Shown here one piece after another: positions 40,240-49,789 of a stretch of 64,000 nt of DNA. Source of the stretch: Solen grandis (taxonomy: Eukaryota > Mollusca > Bivalvia > Adapedonta > Solenidae); assembly GCA_021229015.1 (NCBI GenBank), contig CM037787.1:31961709-32025708 (forward strand). Reading direction: 5' to 3'. A program made the position numbers and the translations under genes. Numbering within the stretch: the first letter of the stretch is position 1; every line of letters begins with the position of its first letter. The notes under the pieces were generated by a model. It was not told where the DNA came from. It saw nothing but the letters and a program-made list of their open reading frames with translations, and did not search any database.

Positions 40240-41140
40240 AAATAGCGAGCATCATGCTCGTTGAACAATGATGCTAATCCTACGAACATGATGCTCAGTG
40301 AACAGTCTGCCGACCAAGCATGATGCTCAATGAACAAACTGCCGACCCAGCATGATGCTCATGTCTTTTAGCATGATGCTCAATGGGCTGTAAGCCGACC
40401 CAGATGATGCTCATGTCTTTAGCAAGATGCTCATGAACAATCTGCCGACCCACATGATCTCATCTACGAGCATGATGCTCAGTGAACAATCTGCCGACCC
40501 AGCATAATGCTTATGTCTTTTAGCATTATGCTCAATGGGCTATAAGCCGACCCAGATTGATGCACATGTCTTTAAGCAAGATGCTCAGTGAACAATCTGC
40601 CGACCCAGCATGATGCTCATCTGACGAACATGCTACACAATGGGCTATCTGCCGACCCAGCATGATTCTCATCTAACGAACCTGATGCTCAATGGGCTAT
40701 CTGCCGACCCAGCATGATCTTCCGAGCATGATGCTCATTCACCAGTCTGTCGATCCTGCATCGTGCACATTCCAGCGAGCATCATGCTCAAATGTTTCTG
40801 CGTGTATTTCATTATGTTTTAGCCCGATGCAGCATCATGTTAAAGAAATTAAAATGCCGACCCAGGGTGATGCTTATTGAACAAATATGATGCTCATTGT
40901 CGAGCATGATGCTCGTTGAGCAAGATGTGTTAACAACCTTCTGGTGTAATAAAGACCCTAATCTTTCCCCTCATCTAACGAGCATGACCAGCATGATGCT
41001 CATTGACCACTCCGCCGACCCTGCATGGTGCTTATTCAAGCGAGCATCATGCTCAAATGTTTTTGCGCGTACGAAAGGGTCTTTATTATGTTTTAGCCCG
41101 ATGCAGCATGATGTTAAGAAATGATGCTCATTGAACAAAT
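40240..41140 (-). repeat. GAGCATSATGCTC satellite, large block
   Basis: More than fifteen degenerate units of TGAACAATCTGCCGACCCAG followed by CATGATGCTC. The short open frames across it are artefacts of the repeat. Confidence 0.8.
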
Positions 41141-42239
41141 GAATGATCAAACGTTCACTTATCACTATACAAAACAAGTTTTGAGTGCATCCATCGTATA
41201 GTATTCAAGAAATGCTCTTAACGAATATGCCATTTCCAGGATACGAAGGGGTCTGAAGGTTTCAAATTCGACATGTGTTTTTCATCATTTTGATATGTTC
41301 TTTGTGTAGTTGAATTAATTTGAACGTTTATACATAAGTTAACATATTTCTGTCGAAAGATCGAGGTTTTAGGAATGTAAATACAAAGGGAACAAGCTGA
41401 CCTCTTTTCCGGAGGGATAATTTCGATTTTTAAGTGGAACAATTAAAACTTACAGTATTCATCAGCTGTTTAGTGACCTTAAAGTTTAGACTGGAAATTC
41501 TGGTGAAGACAAAATAGCCAACGGCCGAAAAAGAATGAAATGTGATACACATAAAAGAGCAACATTCAAGACAGTTTTCTTCAAGACAAAGTTGGCTAAC
41601 ATCACTTCGTCGGAATTTACCTGACAGTGTTGTGACATGATGCTCTCTTAGATATTTTTTTTTTTTTTGTTAAATTAAAAAAAAGAGTCAAATAACATCA
41701 TTTTATGACAAATTATTCTTAATTAAAAACATTTGATCTTAGGGTTATACATTAGCAGTTAGCTAGGGTTTACCAGTATGAACCGGGTACAACCGTAACT
41801 GTGCAGGTTTGAGATATAGAGGATGCTTGTTTTGAGTAGATCTAGAATATACCTCATCGAAACAGAGCTGGATCCAGGAGTGCAGGTTATTTTAAAAAAA
41901 AAATGTAGGCAGTGATAATGCAAGCAGCTTGCCTCTTTGCCGGGGCCTTGCCCCGCCCTTGAACCCGCCACTGCGAAAAGTAATTTAAGATATTATATCA
42001 ATTAGAAGTGAGATATAGTCCATATCTACGAAAAACAAACACATTTATTGTTATTTCGTGGAAACAAAAACGGTGGTGCTAGAATAAATAGTTTTTCACG
42101 GCTAATGAAACAGTCTTATAGATTTCGATCCACGAAAATGAATAACCATAAGGCTACGTTACGTTCACAAACAAAAATATTATGCAGGTTTTAAGTTGTC
42201 TTTTTTTCTTTATTTTTTTTTTTGCTTCTCACTAAGATT

Positions 42240-42560
42240 GGAGCTCGATAAAACCATAACGAAAACGTTTCGAGATCCCTCCCCCATTTTCAAGTGCCCA
42301 ACCCGGGATCATAAAAAGATGTTTTCGAATTCCCTTCGGGGTAACATGGAAACGTTGATTCCGGGTTAGGGGGGGGGACTTGAAATGGGGGTAGTTTGAA
42401 TTCAATTTCCCCCATCCGGGAATTTGAAAACGTTTTATATTCCCGATTGTGGCATATTGAAAACGCACTGAGACCCCCATCACTCATTTTTTTAATGTCT
42501 TACCCAGGAAATTACGAAGAAAGTACCCGAATAAATTTGAAAACGTTTCCAAATCCCCGT
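42240..42560. repeat. G/C-rich degenerate repeat (CCCGGGATCATAAAAACG-like)
   Basis: Strings such as AACCCGGGATCATAAAAAG, TTCCGGGTTAGG and CATCCGGGAATTTGAAAACG recur, with AAACGTTTTC between them. The open frames on both strands follow from the repeat. Confidence 0.4.
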
Positions 42561-42993
42561 ATCCAACATCATAAAAATGCATTTAACGAATATCAAGTAT
42601 TAATAGACACATCGGTATTCTAACGACACATTTAAATATAAGATATAAAGTAAGATATAAACTTTTCCAAGGACGGAATATAGGGGAAGAGGGTTTTAAA
42701 ACGTTTTTCCGCGTTGGGAGAGCTTCACCAGCGTTATCTATATATATATGAATTCAATAAAGGAAAAAATAATATCAGTAGAAATATAGACTATTTTAAA
42801 TTCCAGGTCGCGGGAGGGCATTAAAACCATTTTTATTTTCCCTAAGAGGGGATTTTGAAAATGTTACTAAAATACGTTTTATCGTCGTACAACCGTAATT
42901 GCACCGTGGACCACCAAAATGTTTTAAATAAATTTTAATAAATAATGAATTGTTCACCAAAGGTTGTTATCAATATAAACACTTTTTTTAAAT

Positions 42994-43233
42994 TTGTTGT
43001 TGTATTGTTGTTGTATTGGGGTTTACCGTCGCTGCGATAGTATTTCAATCATATAGCGACGTCCAGCTAATTACAGGTGGAGGAAGACCCCGAGTACACA
43101 GAGGTACCCGGGTAGAACCACCGACCTACCGCAAGCCAGCTGGAAGGCTTCCTCACATGAAAAATCCGAAGTCCCTACCGGGATTCGAACCCACAGCGAT
43201 GAGGGGCTGAGAGATTTGTAGTCCACGACTGTA
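42994..43233 (-). mobile_element. tRNA-derived SINE (family S1), slightly 5'-truncated
   Basis: It has the same body as 11744-11991 on the minus strand, with a long (CAA)n tail at 42994-43018 and a B box near 43185. It ends before the A box. Confidence 0.8.
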
Positions 43234-43438
43234 AATATAAAATGACCTGTTGACTAGCCTGTACTCAATGGACCTCACTCAAAAGTGTAAAGATATGTTC
43301 CAATAAGTAAAACTATTTTAAAAACGATTTGTGAGTTTAACAATCACTTATCACTTGGGCGACAGCTGATATATCCTTCGGGCGACACATGTCGCCCAAA
43401 GGTTGTGATTTTGTTGCCCAAAGGTTGGATTTTTCTAA

Positions 43439-43479
<41 letters not shown>

Positions 43480-44031
43480 AAGCGCAAACTACTAAAAAAA
43501 GTAAAAATAAGCATAGATAATGCAACATTGTTTTAGTTACGAGGTGCACGGTGAAACTTACTATAATATACGTTTTGATCGTGCAGCTCTTTATAACGTT
43601 CGGTTTGAAATAAGTCTCAATTTGCATGTAAGAGAAAAGTTTTGATAACACAACTATATTTTTGGAAAGGATGTTGCAAAGTCATTATTCATGTATAACT
43701 ATCAAGGATAATTATAAATATAATTAAAATCTGCTACTGAAAGTTCTGTTATGGAAATCTTTCAAACAAAAAATATATACGGCTTTATTTTCCCAATCCA
43801 TTGAGCAGCTTACAGTATTCATCTCGTAATCCAAACCGAACAAACTGAGCCTATCATCGAAAATATTTGTAGACCATCTTCTATCTTTTCGTGATCATTT
43901 GCGCTTGTGGACTTGAACGCACACATGTGTGTAAGTGTTTTTATTCAAATTTGTTGAAAATGCCATAAATAAAACATGGTCATTTCTTCTGTTTACATAA
44001 ACATCGTTAAGATAAATATGACCTTTAAATA

Positions 44032-44037
44032 AATACA
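44032..44037. repeat. Target-site duplication, left (AATACA)
   Basis: Six bases directly before the element, repeated exactly at 52273-52278. The unoccupied site in sulfotransferase copy 1 is 6579-6584 (ATTACA), within otherwise matching flanks. Confidence 0.9.
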
Positions 44038-44069
44038 AGTAGTAATAGCAGCTCTTTACCCCCAAGACT

Positions 44070-44125
44070 GCGCATGCGCAGGAGTGACGTCATCAGATTA
44101 TTTGCGCATGTGCGGCGGCCATATT
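44070..44125. promoter_or_regulatory. Promoter-like motif cluster at the left end of the element
   Basis: Within 90 bp of the terminus lie GCGCATGCGC (44070-44079, a perfect NRF-1-type palindrome), TGACGTCA (44085-44092, CRE), a GCGCATGTGC variant and CCATATTGG (about 44117-44125). The cluster is identical at the other end. Confidence 0.45.
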
Positions 44126-44134
44126 GGTTTTCTA

Positions 44135-44226
44135 TATTTAGAATGATATCATGATCTATAGTTAGAAATGGCATCATGATCTATATTTAGAATGACATCA
44201 TGATCTATAGTTAGAAATGACATCAA
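44135..44226. repeat. Iteron-like repeats near the left terminus (about 25 bp x 4)
   Basis: Four tandem units alternate between TTTAGAATGACATCATGATC and GTTAGAAATGGCATCATGATC types. The same set occurs inverted at 52085-52178. Confidence 0.6.
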
Positions 44227-45425
44227 TGTACAGAGTTGTACATTTGACCTAGGGCTAAGGAGATTGAAGGTCAAGTCTTAGGCGGAGACACATTGTAAAC
44301 ACCAAAGAACATGAGATACAAAAGAGGTATTGATAGTCCCAATAATATACAGAGCTGACTTGTATATACAGTCATAAGGCTTAATCACGGACATTGAGGG
44401 TCAGGTCCTCAGCCTTAGACGGGGACTATACAAAATCTTAAATCAATAATGTTATCAACATATGATCATCATACAATAAACATACAATATATAAAACTAT
44501 ATCAAATAATATTTAGAAAAAAAAATAATAACGACATTACTTACGATGTGAACAGCTCCACGTTCTGTTATAAAATGAACTCAACACTCATGTCTTATGC
44601 GTGATCTGCCGTTTATGGTCATAATACTTCCGGAAACTATATTTAGAAATGTATTTAGCACTGTACAACTAGAATAAACCAGAATTAACCAGTTTTTAGG
44701 TCGCGTTTGGAACATTTTCAAAATGTATATAAGATTTATAATAACCAATCAGAATAGAGAGCGATGACGTTATGTTTAAAAATAAAGTCAATATTGGAAC
44801 GCATTTTTTGAACATGCCTGTACACGTTACTTCAACACAAAACGGAAATAAAGATCAAATTATCAGAATTCAGACGTGTGTGGAACACACTTTTTGAACA
44901 TGTCTGTACACATTATTTCAACACAATTTTTGAACATGTCTGTACACGTTATTTCAACACAAAACGGAAATAAAGATCAAATTTTCAGAATTCAGACGTG
45001 TGTGGAACACATTTTTGAATTTTTAAAATTTTTAAAAATGGAAATAAAGATCAAATCCTCAGAATTCAGGTGTGCGTGGAACACAATTTTTGAACATGTC
45101 TGTACACGTTATTTCAACATAATGACTTCTTTGCGAATATTGAAATCATTTAAAGCAGGCACCAGTACATTTCATAATCACATACACTGTGACCTATATA
45201 GCAACAGAAAGAAAAAACATCTTACCTACCATGCATGGATACATTTTACTTTGAATCTGGAGTAACACATTCCATTTGTTAAATTCTTTCTCTCTCTCTC
45301 TCTCTCTTAATTTCTGTAGAGTTTGTATATGATTATATAAGCACATTCTCATACTTGAAGTATCAAAGTTAATGAAGTACATGAACACGTACATGTATAC
45401 ATGTAACATTTTCATGTTATATTCC

Positions 45426-45473
<48 letters not shown>

Positions 45474-46627
45474 ATATACCATTTTAAGTCAAAGTATTTC
45501 CGGTAATTATTCTTGGAAATGTATTTCCAGTATACAACTAGAGTAAACCAGAGATAACTGGTTTACAATTTGAACCGACCAATGCCATGTCTTCATTTTA
45601 TATCGATTGAACAAGTATAGACATGTTGTCTAAAAATAACCATGACTTAGATCAACAACCAATCAGAAACGAAATGTAGTATTACAACCAATAACATGTT
45701 TCATTCCATGAATAGGCATGACATTGCACAACAACCAGCAATCATTTTTACTCCATGAACCTATGAGGCTAACACACACACACACACGCACACTTTCAAA
45801 CAAATGTGAAAGCGTTCTGGAAATTAAATGGACATGCCGAGTAAGGTAATCTTTTTAATATATAAATCACCTACCTTTTTTCCTCAGTATCCATTTTTTT
45901 ATATCACACAACAGAATTTCCAAAAAGTGAATGACATGTATATCCATTAGTCTTTAGAAATTTCCTGCACACAAAAAATTCCAACTGATCACTCTAAGAG
46001 AGCATACATAGAAAAAAAACCTGTGTACTCTGTGCGTGAAAAAGATTATGTTTTGGGCTTCGTTAACTTAAAACGCATGTGTGTGTGTAATCGACATAAT
46101 CCTAGAGCGGTGTGAAATAGCTAATTAAAAAGTCATTACCTCTTTCAGTTTACCAAATTATATACCATTCGAATATAAGTATAAAACATTGAACGAATTT
46201 TGTTATTTTGATTTCAGAAATCAATTGATTGATATTGTTTTAGTGCAAATTAAGTCTAAACACATGATTGATCTGATATGGATTCATTATTGATTATATA
46301 TACAAAAAACCAATATTTTCTTTTTTTCTGCTCTAACATTTAGTCAATTGAGTATACGAATTTTGTTATTTTGAATTTTTGAAACTCAGTTTATTTATAT
46401 TGTTTTAGTGCAAATCAAGTCTAAATACATGATTGATCCAATATTGATTATTTATCGATTTTTGTTATATAATACAAAAAAAAATTTCCTTTGTCATTTG
46501 AACAAACAAATAGTAAGAAGCTTCAAAATAAATCTGTTGTTTTTATTTTCAATCGAATTATTGTCAATTATCGATTTCATTGATTTCCCCCACCCACTTT
46601 TTTAAAGGTACAATGTTAAAAGGTAAT

Positions 46628-46926
46628 ATCTCCCTTAGTTGTTATCCGATTTGAATCATTTTCATAGCAATGGAAAGCTTAAAGTGAGATCTTTACTTTG
46701 AAACTCTTAACCGGAAGTCCATGATGAATAAAAACCGGAAATGACGTCATCACATGTAAAAAATGACTCTATCTTCCTTAGTTATTATCCGATTTGAATC
46801 ATTTTTATAGCTATGGAAAGCTCAAAGTGAGATCTTTACTTTGAATACTCTTAACCGGAAGTCCATGATGAATAAAAACCGGAAATGACGTCATCACATG
46901 TAAAAAATGACTCTATCTTCATTAGT
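46628..46926. repeat. 144-bp tandem array, left inner edge (two copies plus a start of a third)
   Basis: Units begin at 46628 and 46771, and a broken third begins at 46915. Each holds CCGGAAGT and CCGGAAAT (ETS-like cores) and TGACGTCA (CRE). The array ends where the core begins. Confidence 0.8.
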
Positions 46927-46974
46927 TTGAACTTCGAGGGTAGAAAAAACCATACGAAAATCTTGTCCTATAAG

Positions 46975-47049
46975 ATGGACAATGTCATGAACTACGACGA
47001 GGGATTTTCAGAGCTGGATCTAGAGATGTGTGAAGCCTGTTTAATATAA
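46975..47049 (+). CDS. Possible 24-codon reading frame at the left edge of the element core
   Basis: A short acidic frame (MDNVMNYDEGFSELDLEM...) opens just after CTATAAG and closes before the ATPase promoter. It could be a tiny protein, a leader, or the tail of a gene lost by deletion. Nothing confirms translation. Confidence 0.2.
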   Translation: MDNVMNYDEGFSELDLEMCEACLI

Positions 47050-47086
47050 GAACAAGCAGGATCAAAGTCTTGGGACTTATAAAAGC

Positions 47087-47097
47087 TTATAAGGGGA
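47087..47097 (+). promoter_or_regulatory. TTATAAGGGGA motif before the ATPase gene
   Basis: The 11-base TATA-like motif ends 28 bp before the ATPase ATG. The identical string ends 31 bp before the ATG of the second gene. Exact repetition at matching distance suggests a shared core promoter. Confidence 0.6.
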
Positions 47098-47125
47098 AGT
47101 GCCTCCTTTTTTCAGTTCATAAAAT

Positions 47126-48694
47126 ATGTTTTCTACAAAGTGTTTAGAGTGTGAACAAGTATTCACAAGAAGGGAAAATATGTTAAGACATTGTGCATTT
47201 AAACATGGAAATGAAAAGACAGTCAATGAAAGGCCTCCTCCTCCGGAATTGACTCCTCCTCCTCCTCCTCCTCCGGAATTGACTCCTCCTCCTCCTCCCT
47301 CCTCAGGGGGAGGAATTCTTCCTCTTTCTCCTCCTCAAGGGGGAGGTTCGATATTTCAGGGAGTACAGACACAAAAGAAAGTTAGGGAAATACCTCCTTC
47401 AACATTAACTAATGGACAGGAATTTGTTTTTCAACATCCCTTTACGTGTATGGTCAGCGGACCGACCTCTTGTGGTAAAACTTACTTCGTATCACAGCTA
47501 CTACAGAGGGCTTATGAAAAACTTCGTCCCGCTCCGCAACGTATTATCTGGTTATACAAGAGATGGCAACCGTTATATGACGAAATACAAAGAAACGTTT
47601 TTCCGGAAGTAGAATTCAAAAAAGGAGTACCTTTTAATCTTGAAAAAGACGAGTTTTTGGACCCTAGAGTCAGAAATGTGATCATATTAGATGATATGGC
47701 TACGGAAGCGGTGAAAGACCAACGAGTGACCGATTTATTCACGGAAGGTAGCCACCATAGAAATCTGTCTGTCATCGCTATCAACCAAAACCTGTATATC
47801 AGCAAAGATCCTACCCAGAGACGAAATTGCCATTATCTGGTATTATTTAACAACCCTATAGACAGACAACAGGTTATGACCCTTGCCCGACAAATGTACC
47901 CCAGTAACCCCCAAGAACTGTTAAGACCTTTTGAAAAGGCTGTTAGTCATCCCTATGGCTATTTATTCGTAGATTTAAAGCCACTTACACCAGCTTCACT
48001 GCGCATGCGCACAAATGTGATGGAATTTATAAGGGAAACAGATTGTAGAATGGAACCACAAAACGATATACAGAGACAGGATACTGTTCCAGTCGAAACT
48101 TTGCAAAACATCATGATTTCTTGCGACGACTGCGGTTCTATGTTTTCAGACATTAGTAACTTACAAAAACATGTCAGAGCATGGTGTCCAGCGGTGTTGA
48201 AAAGAAAAGCTGAACATACTAGTAATGAAGATGAGCCTACGAGTAAAGTAGGCCGTCGAGATTGGATCACCTGCGATGATGGTTCTGATAATGAAAGTTC
48301 TATGGACGAACAAGACTTCATTGAAGACATAAATGAATATTTCGAATCCTTAGCCAAAAAAGCTGGTGAGAAAACGGAAACAATTTGGGATGAAAAATAC
48401 TACGAATATAGAAATGAAGGAAACTCAGAACAGAAAGCCCGTTCAAAAGCCTACGAGTTTGTCTTTGAAGACGATAAAAAAGAATTCATGCGAATGTGTA
48501 CAGATTTTTTGAGAACAGCGGCTCAAATAGAAGGAAGCGTCGTTCATCAGAAAATTCTTCGAGAAATTTTGGATTCAGACAATAAAAAGAAAGTGATTAA
48601 ACGAGTATTGAAAAAGTACAATCATTGGTTCGATGAGGTCATTGGTCACGGAGAGATAGATTCGGAATCTAGTGATGATGATGATGATGAATAA
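47126..48694 (+). CDS. A32/FtsK-HerA-type DNA-packaging ATPase flanked by two zinc fingers
   Basis: The single-exon gene encodes 522 aa. In viruses and Polintons this ATPase class is thought to pump the genome into the capsid. Domains: a C2H2 finger (C6, C9, H22, H27); a low-complexity proline/glycine linker (36-75); an ATPase core with Walker A GPTSCGKT at 112-119, Walker B VIILDD at 185-190 and a polar INQN at 219-222; a second finger of C2HC type (C333, C336, H349, C354); then a charged, helical C-terminus ending in an acidic tail (510-522). The start is the first ATG after a TATA-like motif. The stop is followed 30 bp later by AATAAA and then the small downstream gene. There are no stops or frameshifts. 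The family call rests on motif order; I cannot name the nearest relative. Confidence 0.85.
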   Translation: MFSTKCLECEQVFTRRENMLRHCAFKHGNEKTVNERPPPPELTPPPPPPPELTPPPPPSSGGGILPLSPPQGGGSIFQGVQTQKKVREIPPSTLTNGQEFVFQHPFTCMVSGPTSCGKTYFVSQLLQRAYEKLRPAPQRIIWLYKRWQPLYDEIQRNVFPEVEFKKGVPFNLEKDEFLDPRVRNVIILDDMATEAVKDQRVTDLFTEGSHHRNLSVIAINQNLYISKDPTQRRNCHYLVLFNNPIDRQQVMTLARQMYPSNPQELLRPFEKAVSHPYGYLFVDLKPLTPASLRMRTNVMEFIRETDCRMEPQNDIQRQDTVPVETLQNIMISCDDCGSMFSDISNLQKHVRAWCPAVLKRKAEHTSNEDEPTSKVGRRDWITCDDGSDNESSMDEQDFIEDINEYFESLAKKAGEKTETIWDEKYYEYRNEGNSEQKARSKAYEFVFEDDKKEFMRMCTDFLRTAAQIEGSVVHQKILREILDSDNKKKVIKRVLKKYNHWFDEVIGHGEIDSESSDDDDDE

Positions 48695-48696
48695 GT

Positions 48697-48707
48697 TTAT
48701 AAGGGGA
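48697..48707 (+). promoter_or_regulatory. TTATAAGGGGA motif before the small basic gene
   Basis: The second exact copy of the motif, starting 3 bp after the ATPase stop codon and ending 31 bp before the next ATG. Confidence 0.6.
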
Positions 48708-48724
48708 GAAGACTAATAGACATA

Positions 48725-48730
48725 AATAAA
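48725..48730 (+). terminator. Polyadenylation signal AATAAA for the ATPase gene
   Basis: It lies 30 bp after the ATPase stop and 8 bp before the next ATG, so the 3' end of one unit and the promoter of the next overlap. Confidence 0.45.
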
Positions 48731-48738
48731 AACTAATA

Positions 48739-49047
48739 ATGAACATTGACAGATGGTCACAACATTTTCGCCTCATGGCCGAGGGAAAACTACGTCCTAA
48801 TCATAAAGGACACTACGTTGTAGAAAAAATACAGACTGGTGGCACGTCTAAAGAACCGACCATTCAGTATGTTACCCCTGTGGCACAAGCAGTAGAAATG
48901 GCCAAGTCAGAACTCAAGAGACAAGACTCTCCACCAAGGGAAAGAAAGTCTACTTCCATGAAACGTCAGAATATGAGTTTCCCTGTAAAATCAAACAAAA
49001 GATTTCGACCACCAGGAATTCCAGCCAATTCAACCTTCTATGTTTGA
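48739..49047 (+). CDS. Small basic protein of the Polinton-like element, function unknown
   Basis: The protein has 102 aa and is strongly basic in its second half (ELKRQDSPPRERKSTSMKRQ, then KSNKRFRPPG). No membrane segment or catalytic motif is seen. It starts 44 bp after the ATPase stop, with its own copy of the TTATAAGGGGA motif 31 bp before the ATG, and is followed by two AATAAA-bearing repeats, so it looks like a separate transcription unit. Size, charge and position would suit a virion core or DNA-binding protein, but this is inference; I do not recognise it. The reading frame stays open over its whole length in AT-rich DNA, and it shares promoter and polyadenylation layout with its neighbour, which argues that it is real. 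Confidence 0.65.
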   Translation: MNIDRWSQHFRLMAEGKLRPNHKGHYVVEKIQTGGTSKEPTIQYVTPVAQAVEMAKSELKRQDSPPRERKSTSMKRQNMSFPVKSNKRFRPPGIPANSTFYV

Positions 49048-49059
49048 GACTAAGGACAA

Positions 49060-49199
49060 TATAATTGTAGAACAGAAAATGTGTGCATGTTAAAACGATT
49101 TATATTGCAAAATAAAATAAGTTATAGATTTAAATTGTATAATTGTAGAACGGAAAATGTATGCATATGAAAGCGAATTGTATTGCAAAATAAAATAAA
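49060..49199 (+). terminator. Duplicated 78-bp repeat, each copy ending in AATAAA
   Basis: Two units (starting about 49061 and 49139) share ATAATTGTAGAAC...GAAAATG...TATTGCAAAATAAAATAA. AATAAA occurs at 49111, 49189 and 49194. They sit directly after the small basic gene and probably serve as its polyadenylation region. Confidence 0.5.
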
Positions 49200-49242
49200 T
49201 GTGTTTGTTTTCTTTGACAATAGGATCCTCAAAACAACCAAC

Positions 49243-49305
49243 TCTTTAAAAAATGGGAAATCAATGAAATCGATAATTGACAATAATTCGATTGGAAATC
49301 AAAAT
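49243..49305 (-). repeat. Extra partial copy of inverted-repeat sequence inside the core
   Basis: About 60 bp repeat the stretch 49813-49880 of the right inverted repeat (GGGAAATCAATGAAATCGAT and onward). The 144-bp array therefore has the same sequence on both sides on the right. Confidence 0.65.
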
Positions 49306-49356
49306 TAGCTTTTCATAGCTCTATAAAAAAATATATATAAATCGAGTGAAAACTAA

Positions 49357-49789
49357 AGGAAATAGGGTCAATTTTGACATGTGATGACGTCATTTCCGGT
49401 TTTTATTCATCATGGACTTCCGGTTAAGAGTATTCAAAGTAAAGATCTCACTTTGAGCTTTCCATAGCTATAAAAATGATTCAAATCGGATAACAACTAA
49501 GGGAGATAGAGTCATTTTTTACATGTGATGACGTCATTTCCGGTTTTTATTCATCATGGACTTCCGGTTAAGAGTATTCAAAGTAAAGATCTCACTTTGA
49601 GCTTTCCATAGCTATAAAAATGATTCAAATCGGATAACAACTAAGGGAGATAGAGTCATTTTTTACATGTGTTGACGTCATTTCCGGTTTTTATTCATCA
49701 TGGACTTCCGGTTAAGAGTGTTCAAAGTAAAGATCTCACTTTGAGCTTTCCATTGCTATGAAAATGATTCAAATCGGATAACAACTAAG
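49357..49789. repeat. 144-bp tandem array, right inner edge (three copies)
   Basis: Units begin at 49357, 49501 and 49645 on the inverted strand and carry the same ETS-like and CRE motifs. The middle copy keeps TGACGTCA followed by TCACATG; the innermost-but-one differs by single bases. Confidence 0.8.

Larger units (their letters stand above)
44038..46926 (+). repeat. Left terminal inverted repeat of the Polinton-like element
   Basis: About 2.9 kb that match the reverse complement of 49350-52272 nearly throughout, with small indels, one divergent patch (about 44700-44750) and different microsatellite lengths. From outside in it holds a promoter-like cluster, four iteron-like repeats (44135-44226), a repeated block around 44813-45120, a CA microsatellite (45429-45470) and a two-copy 144-bp array. 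An internal duplication is visible: 44590-44700 resembles 45470-45570. Confidence 0.9.

Noticed and set aside
40692..41177. Open frames of 62-75 codons, some rich in Cys and Met
   Set aside because: They run through the GAGCATSATGCTC satellite and start and stop with unit changes.
42232..42623. Frames of 65-83 codons on both strands
   Set aside because: They run through a G/C-rich degenerate repeat with inverted symmetry, which yields mirrored peptides.
44876..45415. 129-codon frame and its opposite-strand neighbour in the left inverted repeat
   Set aside because: The frame follows repeated CATGTCTGTACACGTTATTTC units. The copy in the right arm (51154-51342) keeps only the last half, so it is not maintained as a gene.
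46408..46605. 65-codon frame found in both arms of the element
   Set aside because: It lies in low-complexity AT-rich arm sequence, the right-arm copy has a different middle, and no motif is seen.
47412..48357. Frames of 66-132 codons inside the ATPase gene
   Set aside because: They are shadows in other frames of the ATPase, which alone has domain motifs.
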